A DNA stretch of 64,000 bases from Adiantum capillus-veneris (Eukaryota > Streptophyta > Polypodiopsida > Polypodiales > Pteridaceae): positions 93,692,529 through 93,756,528 of the forward strand of contig CM043959.1 in NCBI GenBank assembly GCA_014529385.2. The letters run 5' to 3'. Positions 56,612 to 64,000 of the stretch are shown piece by piece (the first letter of the stretch is position 1; each line of letters starts with the position of its first letter). Below the pieces are notes generated by a model that did not search any database, was not told the origin of the DNA, and saw nothing but the letters and a program-made list of their open reading frames with translations. The position numbers were made by a program, and so were the translations under genes.

Positions 56612-58214
56612 CTTCTTTAAAATTTCTTATGGCATGTGTATGTATTTCTTCCCATTGAAACTTTTGGTTCTTTCTCCAAAGTTGATACAAAGGTTCTTCC
56701 ACATGCACATAAAGTGAAATCCAGATAACATAGGACACACATGCACCCAAGAACCTTCGAACCTCAGTTACATTAATACATGTCTCTTTCATTCTTTGAA
56801 TTACAACAATCTTTGCAGGACAAGCCCTTCTACCATATGGTCCGCACATATGTCCTACAATAAGAACTTCGCTCACACCAAACACTGACTTTTGACCAGA
56901 CATGGTAAGGTTCACCTCTTCCAACCTTGACAAAATATTATCACAATCATTAATATGGTTTGCCACATACCTGAGGCACCCCCCTCGAGTCCATAGCCAC
57001 ATCTATATCGCTTACATCACATCCTTTGATTGGCACATCATCAAGGAAAGGCATTGTAGTTTGAGGTATGAAGTCACGTAGGACTTTTTTCATACCATTC
57101 ATCATATGTGCAATTGAATTAGTTGCTCCCTGAGGTAAAGTGCACATCCTTACTAGGCCCAAAGGTGTCCTCATGGTAGTCAAGTCCCTCCTTTCCATTG
57201 CTAGTTGGAATTGATCATACCCTGAGTACAAATCTCCCATAGAATATATTGCCCTTCCTACAAATGCCTCTGCAAATTCATCTACAACTGGCACTATACC
57301 CACATTTCTGATTGTCACGTTATTTACAGGTTGCATATCCTGAATAAAGCGTAAAGAACCATTTTTCTTCGGAACTGTGAACCACTTGTTTGAATATGGA
57401 GCACAAGAAGGCTCCAAGATACCCATCTTGATCTTTTCATTAAGCAACTCAATGAGTTTTGGCAAATGAGCCTTTGGAATAGGAATAGGTTTCAAGTTCC
57501 AAGGTACATGAGGGATAGTGAAGATCACCATAGGAGCAACAAGGGATGGATCAACACACCCTATCTCATGCGGCTCAAATGCAAAAGCCTTTCCATGTTT
57601 GGCAAGCATTCCTTCAAAGCATACTCTTTCAACATGTATCAAATTGTCCTTGCAACCAATCTTTAACTCCTGCAAAATGTCATGTGTAAACTTATGCCCA
57701 ATCTTGCTCAGCTCACGGAGACAAGGTTGCAAAGCAGCTGATTCCATCTTATTTGTGCAATCTTTTGGTAGAGGTAATGCCACTAGTTTCACTTTCTTTG
57801 CCACAGACTTATGCTTAGTCTCCACTCGCACATCAACACCTTGAGCATTTTTGAAATCCTCAATGACCTTGTACATTTCTATTGAGCATACTTTCACGAC
57901 CTCATTTCCCATCCACAAATTGCAATCCACTAAAGACTCCAAATCTTGCATAGTATCCACAAACAAACACGCATCAAACACACCTGCAATGCATTCATCA
58001 TCTTTTAGCAAACCATTCATCTTCAAACCTCTTTGTACACTATTTACATGTTATCGTTCACCCCGATTTAAGTCCTCACACTTTGTAAAAGCAATAGATC
58101 CATAGTCTGATAATCCTACAAAACCTGTAGAAAATGTTTCCTTTGCATATACATCATGCGAGAAATTTTCTCTTCTTGTACCATTGCAATCCTGCTCTAC
58201 AATGGTACATGGCC
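56571..58214 (-). pseudogene. Element B reverse transcriptase (Pol, -1 frame)
   Basis: Starting at the slippery site, the -1 frame reads WPCTIVEQDCNGTRR and FSTGFVGLSDYG up to a TAA where element A has CAA, then HVNSVQRGLKMNG and on through 58026-56950. The core motifs are VIFTIPHVPWNLKPIPIPKA, EPSCAPYSNKWFTVPKKNG, DLYSGYDQFQLA and FLDDVPIKGC. The catalytic Asp pair is intact and F replaces Y as in element A. A frame change follows AMDSRG, after which 57002-56571 gives the connection segment (FLGACVSYVIW). Confidence 0.88.
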
Positions 58215-58221
58215 AAAACCC
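58177..58221 (-). promoter_or_regulatory. -1 ribosomal frameshift site of element B
   Basis: On the minus strand the codons are AGG GGT TTT GGC. The heptamer G GGT TTT occupies 58221-58215, the spacer GGCCA 58214-58210, and a perfect 10-bp stem pairs TGTACCATTG (58209-58200) with CAATGGTACA (58186-58177). The 13-nt loop begins with the Gag-protease stop TAG. This is a textbook slippery site, spacer and stem arrangement, and the -1 frame is Pol. Confidence 0.82.
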
Positions 58222-59796
58222 CTCATATCCCTGTAATCCTTGAATTCTTTGTTTGTCTTTGGCAAGGGTTTCTCTCTAATACTTTCACGATTCCTTTCAT
58301 GGTCCACACAAACAGTAAGGAATTGTACTGCACGCTTTCCATCCCTGCTCCTAATCCTTGCGTAAGCTGACCCATCATACATAACCTTGGTTTCCATGCG
58401 AGTAGCAGTGATGTATGGCTGCCCAAGTATAAGAGGGTATGTAGACATCTCCTGCACAAAGAAATTTTGGTCATCTTTCACATCCCCTATAATCACCTTA
58501 ACATCTGGACAAGCTCCGTACAACTCCCCTGATGAGTTGTTTATTGCACGAATCATCCATCCATGATTTATATCAATTGGCCATTTTCTTTTTTTATAAA
58601 GACTCTTTGACATGAGGTTAATTTCTGACCCATGATCTATCAGCGCAATGTATGGCTCTTCTAAGTCTCCCACTTTTACCAGGGTCTCGGTAGTTTCTCT
58701 TGCCCAGTTACTCTTCAAGTAGTAGCTCTTGTGAGTGGTCTCCACTTCATCTTCATCATCCAAGAAGAGAACGTGTTTTACTCCTCCTCTAGACTTGTAG
58801 CATCCAAAAACAGTTTCTTCACCTTGCTTGCCATAGACATGTACACCCTGTACATGGATAGATTCAGTAAGAGATTGCCGCTTCCTCTTTATGATATCAA
58901 TTATTTCTTCATGGAATTCCCACTTTGCTATACCAAGGACCTCACCCAAGGTAAATTTCACCTTACTGTTTAGAATCCTCTCTTCCAAAACCTTTTTGAG
59001 ATCCGTTGCTACCTCTATATCGGATTGGAGTCTGTAGGCCGGACCCTTTGCTTTGGATTTTGTTGCATCCTTCTTCTTTTCTTTAGAGGCTTCTTGCATA
59101 GGCACTTCAGGGGCAGGCATCTGATGTTGCGGGGAAGGTGATCTAGGAGGCACTAGGTCATTTCTACCTCCACTCCTTGTAGCCCGCTTTGAAGGCCCTT
59201 CATCCCCATTCTCGCGCTTGCGTTTCTCTTCAACAATGGCCTCATTTGCTTGACATTTGGCAATGTATGCATTCACTAACAAAGAGTCCACAGGGTCATT
59301 CCAACCTGTTTCAAGCCGAATATAATCTCGAGCTTCATGTAAAACCTCTGTAGTCATTTTACCCTTCATAGCAGACACTATAGCGCATGGCCATATCTCT
59401 CTAATACCATTAGATTCCTCTTCTCCAACCTTGATTGATCCTTCTTTCTTAATAAATCCACCTTCAACCCATGGCGGCTACCTCAACCATCGAGATGGCA
59501 TGGCTAGTAGCCATGTCCTCAACTAGTTTCTTCATCCCGCCTTTGCCAAAGTTTGTTCCCAAGAGCTTACCTATTTCACTTAAGTGAATTTTTTCATCTT
59601 TAAAGAAAACGATCTCCTTTGTCAAAGCGTCTTTAAAACTTTCACAATCCCTCCTTCCACAGTCAGTACTATCACACCATATGCATCTATTAACAAAGCC
59701 TTCTCTGGTTTGAGGTCGTTGCCCTGTAGATTGACCTAATGGTTGCCCCTTTTCTTCTAGCCTTGTAAGCTTTAACTTGAGCTACAGCAGTTGGGA
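58197..59796 (-). pseudogene. Element B Gag (3' part) and protease
   Basis: The uninterrupted 393-codon frame 59378-58197 starts in the Gag linker (TTEVLHEARDYIRLETGWND). It holds LEERILNSKVKFTLGEVLGI, the protease motif ALIDHGSEINLMSKS and MSTYPLILGQPYI, and ends RGFGHVPL then TAG. Upstream, damaged frames read LGTNFGKGGMKKLVEDMATS and a zinc knuckle CIWCDSTDCGRRDC, where the His of element A is Cys. The homology to element A's Gag stops at about 59796. Confidence 0.85.
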
Positions 59797-60548
59797 GTTG
59801 GTTAGTGCATAGTTGTCTCTCGGTCGCATGTGCAGCTTGTGACCATCTTGTGGAGAGTCAGTGTCACTGTCTTTGGGACTGTCCCTCGGCCCAGCAGGTG
59901 TGGCTACGAGTTCTTCGGCTGATGCCTGCTCTCTCCAGGGCTCGGCAGTACACTTGGGGAGCAGTGGCTTGGTCCACCCTCACGGGCCCGGCACTTCAGT
60001 TTGAGCTATCCTCCACCAGCAGGATGATAGTGATGCAGGAGGGGCGACCTACACTTCAGCCTGCTACAGAGCTTACTCCACAGGAGTGGTGCAGCGAGAG
60101 AGAGGAGTGTTGGGAGCTTATCAGTGGCCTGACACTCTGGTTCATCTGGCGGGCCCGTTGTTTCTGCATCTTTGAGGCTCACCCTGTGCCACCAGAAGAG
60201 ATTGTACGCGATTTTTGGCTAGAGCTGATCCACACTCTCAGAGGACAGCTCGAGGGACTACAGGGCAGCTCCGACCGCATACGGGAGCGCGGAGAGGCTT
60301 TCCTACGACTCTGGCGTCCTAGGCCCTTCTACACCATGGTCCAGGGTGTACCACGATGGCACTACGGACCACCTGTGTGGCTTTTCCCTCCCCCCATTTC
60401 TTGATTTAGCCCCATTGTACATATACTGGTTCTTTCATTGGGAGAGTCTCCCACCATGGTTGTTGTAGCCCTCTCTTAAAGAGGTGGTTGTAGCCCTATG
60501 GGCAGTTTCAGTAACTAATAGAAGGATCTTTTTCTCAGAAAAAAAAAA
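59797..60548 (+). mobile_element. 5'-truncated LINE (L1-type) 3' end
   Basis: The frame 59805-60404 contains CAACDHLVESQCHCLWDCPS and AQQVWLRVLRL, the zinc-binding region (C-x2-C...H-x-L-W-D-C-P) at the C-terminus of plant L1 reverse transcriptases. The tail motif LISGLTLWFIWRARCFCIF follows. A 3' UTR ends in A10 at 60539-60548. The GC content is higher than in the flanks. The left side abuts element B's Gag; the right side is not element B, so a rearrangement accompanied or followed insertion. Confidence 0.8.
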
Positions 60549-62087
60549 GGGAAACTATTATTGGGATTGGGAGAAGCAAGATCTCAAACGAGTGGAATAG
60601 GCAAGCTCTTATCGTCAAGTCTATGACATTTTGATGTATGCGAGGTTGGGACTCCTTGTGAAAAGCCTGGTCATCGGTCTCCATTAGATTGCATGTGACC
60701 GTGGCTCGATCTGAGCATGGTGTTAGTGTAATGGTTTTTCTATTATTGATATAACCTCTCACATATTTAAAATTACAAGGTATTCCTAATAGATTCAAAA
60801 ATTTAAACTCTATTCCTATTTCAAAGATTCCGTCAACAATAAGAAAAATAATGCGCTAGTCTATAGTATGCAGCAACGTGTGCAATGATAGCACATAGAC
60901 TTGCAAACAGTAATTGGTTGGACGTGAGAAGGACAAATACAACATTGAGAGAGAGAGAGAGAGAGGACATTTTAAAGAGAAGAAAATGTTAACGGAAAAA
61001 TAAAGAAGACGAGAAACACAAATGGGCTAATGGAAAGTCGACCACCTTTTAATATGGACAAAAAAGGTCTTTTGACTTTTCACCTTTTCCACCTTCATGT
61101 GTTTTTTCATTTCCTAAACTCACCCTTCACTTACTCACTTAAGATGTTTCCAAAGAATTTTATTTTTTTGAGAGTGGGGAGACCTAATGAGAGATTCGCA
61201 TTAAAACAAAAAGAAAAAAGAACAAGAGAGATAGAAGAAAGCCCATGCCATGGGAGCAAAGGTACAAACATTCCTTCATCTCGAGTCCTTCATCAACTTA
61301 TGTAGCCACAATGGAGCAGAGACATTTCGATTGTGCAACAAGACTAGGCATTGGCTATGATGACCAATGATATGATGGACAAGATGAAGATCTTCTCAGA
61401 AGGGGGGCAATGGAAAGGGATTCATGTTCATGACAAATTGATGGCCCCTCAGTGAACCAGCTTGAGATTGGGTGGCACGATGGGTGAACTGGTGTGCAAC
61501 TGCAGCAGAGCAACCGAGGATTTTGAGTGAGGAGAGTTAACCAGATGCTTCCAGAACACCATATCATTATGGTCCCCTTGGCTCTCCAAAGCTGTTGGCA
61601 TGCTTTTGAGCCCTTACTGGAGAGAGATTGCAAGAAAGGTAAATAACAAAGGAATCCATTGTCTGACCCACCTCTGGGATGTCATAAGCATGAATTGGAA
61701 AGAGCCAGACCTTGTGGCGACCCAGCATCACCCTAATCGCACAAAGAGATTGATGATCAATAGAGCTTTGGAAAGGTTGTGCAGCCTCATAAGGCCCCTA
61801 AGTGTACCAAATTTTGTGTGGAAATCCTAGTGATGGCCTCACCATAGCCACTTTTCAAGCCACGCACCAAGGGCATATACCTAGCCCTTATGCACAAGAT
61901 GGATTTTCTCACCCCCCGCAAAGAATAGTGGGGCAAGAATTGGCCAGAGGCTTGGTGGTTGGTGTCTACAAAGGACATTTGGAACCCTCAATTACCCTTG
62001 TCAATAAAGACTTTCTAATGGAAGGTGTTATGGGGTCCCCTACCAATAGGCAATAAGATCTTAGCCTACGGCATCGGCTCCAATAGA
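60549..62087. other. Unassigned region with a split repeat
   Basis: Two blocks recur near 63.2 kb: GCATGTGACCGTGGCTCGAT (about 60681-60730, again at 63191-63235) and GAAAGCCCATGCCATGGGAG with its flanks (61186-61304, again at 63268-63373). In the second locus they are nearly adjacent; here about 450 bp separates them. A (GA)n run lies near 60945-60965. No gene is recognised. Confidence 0.5.
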
Positions 62088-62092
62088 TGCTC

Positions 62093-63122
62093 TATTGAGG
62101 ACGCACATAAGCTAATAGATTCACGGATGGACATGGTAGTGGAGAGGAGCACGTGTAGAGAAGAGGAGAAGATAAGGTTGCACGAGAGAGCATAATGAAA
62201 GAGGGATATTGAATTAAGTTTTGTGCCTTTTAAAGGGCTCTTACAAGCAGTGCACACCCCATGACCGCCCAAGTTGGGTTGATCCCAACAATCTCCCTCT
62301 TCAGCCAAACTTGGCATAATCATTCATCATCATACACCCCCTTGAGCTAAATTCTTCACTCGCATGACACAACAAGTTTTGGGTATACTCGTAAACCGTA
62401 AGTTTTAGGTTCTCTCACAACCTGGTGCCACTTTGGAGCTACCATCATGCAGGAAGTTAGGTCTACTCCCAAACCTTGGGTTTGGGTTTACACGTTAACC
62501 TCATGAGAGTGGAATACACAGATATAGGTTTTCACATTTGGGAAGGTCTTACCATGGAAATCATAATGCTTGTTGAGGTAGTGTCTAATCCCATACATCA
62601 TGAAATTGGGAAATTGCTTGCCCAATTTTCATCACACACCGATCATATCCTACCGTAGACATGATTTTTACATGTCATGAAGGTCAAGTTTGAAGCCTTA
62701 GCTCTTGTGCTCAACTCACTTAACATATCGCTCCACATTCTTTGGGAACCATGTGAATGAGTTCCTAGTAGGTCAAATGCCAAGATAATAACAATAAATT
62801 TTTAAAAAACATGGCCAATTAAAACAAATGGAACGTTTGACGTGGGGTTAAGGTGTTGAATGGATGTGCCACTTGTTACAAGAACGTCATGCATGACGTA
62901 CTCGTGAGTTGCCTCCCAATGATGGTGCATACGTTGCAAAAAAGCCAATAGGCTCACGGATGGACATGGTAGTGGAGAGGAGCGCGTGGAGAGAAGAGGA
63001 GAAGATAAGGTTGTACGAGAGAGCACAATGAAAGAGGGATATTGAATTAAGTTTTGTGCCTTTTAAAAGGCTCTTAAGAGATGTTCACACCTTATGAGTG
63101 GCCAATTGGGCTGATCCCAACA
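62093..63122 (-). mobile_element. Miniature LTR-type element (TRIM-like)
   Basis: Two direct repeats of about 180-190 bp (62103-62290 and 62935-63122) both start TGTTGGGATCA on the minus strand and share TGGAGAGGAGC, AAGAGGGATATTGAATTAAG and TTTTGTGCCTTTTAAA. A purine tract (GAAGAGGGAGAT) lies directly before the inner repeat start at 62290, as in front of a copia 3' LTR. The 640-bp interior has no coding signal. TGCTC follows 63122 and also occurs at 62088-62092, a possible 5-bp duplication, but the LTR end there is not certain. Confidence 0.55.
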
Positions 63123-63624
63123 TGCTCAAGTTGTAGAGCTTGGAGGGAAAGGGTTGAAAAACCAAGCGCTCCTGATATGTACCAAAGTTGGATTGTATGT
63201 GACCATGGCTCGATTTGAGCATGGTGCTAGTGTAATGTTCTTCTTTTAATAATATAACCTCTCATATTGTGAGATTAGCATTAGAAAAAGGAAAAAAAAG
63301 AACGAGAGATACAAGAAAGCCCATGCCATGGGAGCAAAGATACAAACATTCCTTCATCAACTTATGTAACCACAACTGCATAAGTTCTACTTCTTCTTTT
63401 TTCCCTTTTTGATCAAACTTATGCTTGTGGATGAGCTAAGAGTACTAACTAGGTGCTATAAAAGGTTGATACAAACAGTAGGTACTAGGAGTGGCATCAA
63501 CGGTGACTTCATGCATGTGAATGTTAAACCATGTAAATGTGTATGTTTTTATATACACTCTCAATGAATAATGAAGACATTGATACGTATATAGTCTATA
63601 TGTGGGTATCCCTCTGTTTGTATG

Positions 63625-63658
<34 letters not shown>

Positions 63659-64000
63659 AATTTCAATCAAATTCTCTTGGCCAAAGTGTGTAGGGCTCAT
63701 ATAACAAGTGATAAAATCACAAGGCCTGCCTAGTAATATGCACATTTAGTAGAATTTCTCCTCTCCCACAATTAATTATCTCCTCATCAATGCTAGAGAA
63801 AAAACTGATAAAAAATGATGGATGCCTACATGAATAGGATATAGCACAACAATCTCTCTCTCTCTTTCTCTCTTATCTCCCCCCATGTCCTGATTGCTCA
63901 TTTAAAAGTAAGAAACCAACCAAGATTTCTTGCCTTGTCGGTTTAGATCAATAACGGTTGCATGGTAGCTAACATACATCCGTGTGTGGCTCTACTAAAT
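63123..64000. other. Unassigned right end of the window
   Basis: It contains the repeat copies paired with 60681-61304 and a (GA)n run near 63628-63656. No gene is recognised. Confidence 0.4.

Larger units (their letters stand above)
43261..59796 (-). mobile_element. Element B: Ty3-type retrotransposon, split by element C and 5'-truncated
   Basis: Read on the minus strand it runs from the Gag zinc knuckle (about 59700) through protease, reverse transcriptase and RNase H to 56049. It is interrupted by element C and resumes at 45518 with integrase, ending in a 3' LTR at 44054-43261. The CCAGT repeat on both sides of C shows where B was interrupted. Gag upstream of about 59796 and the 5' LTR are missing; a LINE tail lies there instead. 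B is close to element A in protein sequence. Confidence 0.9.

Overview
The window looks like intergenic DNA from a large, repeat-rich land-plant nuclear genome. The evidence is a CACTA transposon with plant-type TNP2, plant-type Ty3 and copia LTRs, several L1-type LINE tails, long (CT)n and (CA)n arrays, and no intact host gene. A fern or other seed-free plant would fit, but the sequence alone does not fix the species. Almost every coding stretch belongs to a mobile element and is damaged by stops or small indels.

Layout. 1-8.8 kb: a complete CACTA element (1211-8745) with an AGG target duplication, 29-bp terminal inverted repeats, GTCGATA-rich subterminal repeats, a 173-bp tandem repeat, and two minus-strand genes (TNP2 type and a second ORF). 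8.8-17.1 kb: decayed LTR-element debris, with two LTR-like segments (13380-14324 and 16173-17085) and a coiled-coil ORF between them. 17.1-23 kb: a LINE ORF1, the start of a copia-like LTR, a 1.3-kb element bounded by TTAA, and a LINE 3' tail. 23.7-26.4 kb: a broken transposase-like gene. 26.6-27.8 kb: a broken gene whose C-terminal part is a histone H3 fold, closer to centromeric H3 than to canonical H3, preceded by a long charged coiled-coil tail. 28-29 kb: a long foldback and short repeats.

29-39 kb: a Ty3-type retrotransposon (element A, plus strand) with three LTR copies and a duplicated 186-bp side module. 43.3-59.8 kb: a related element on the minus strand (element B), split by a complete 10.5-kb LTR retrotransposon (element C, 45519-56048, CCAGT duplication). 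C carries gag and protease but no recognisable reverse transcriptase or integrase. B ends at a 5'-truncated LINE tail (59797-60548). The last 3.5 kb hold repeat pairs and a miniature LTR-type element.

Two signals stand out. First, in A and B the Gag-protease frame ends and Pol lies in the -1 frame. Both copies keep a slippery heptamer G GGT TTT, a 5-nt spacer and a stem-loop around the stop codon; the stem is a perfect 10 bp in B. C has the same arrangement at its gag/pro boundary (A AAA AAC, 8-nt spacer, 6-bp stem around the stop). This points to programmed -1 frameshifting. Second, the H3-fold pseudogene is not an ordinary H3 retrocopy.
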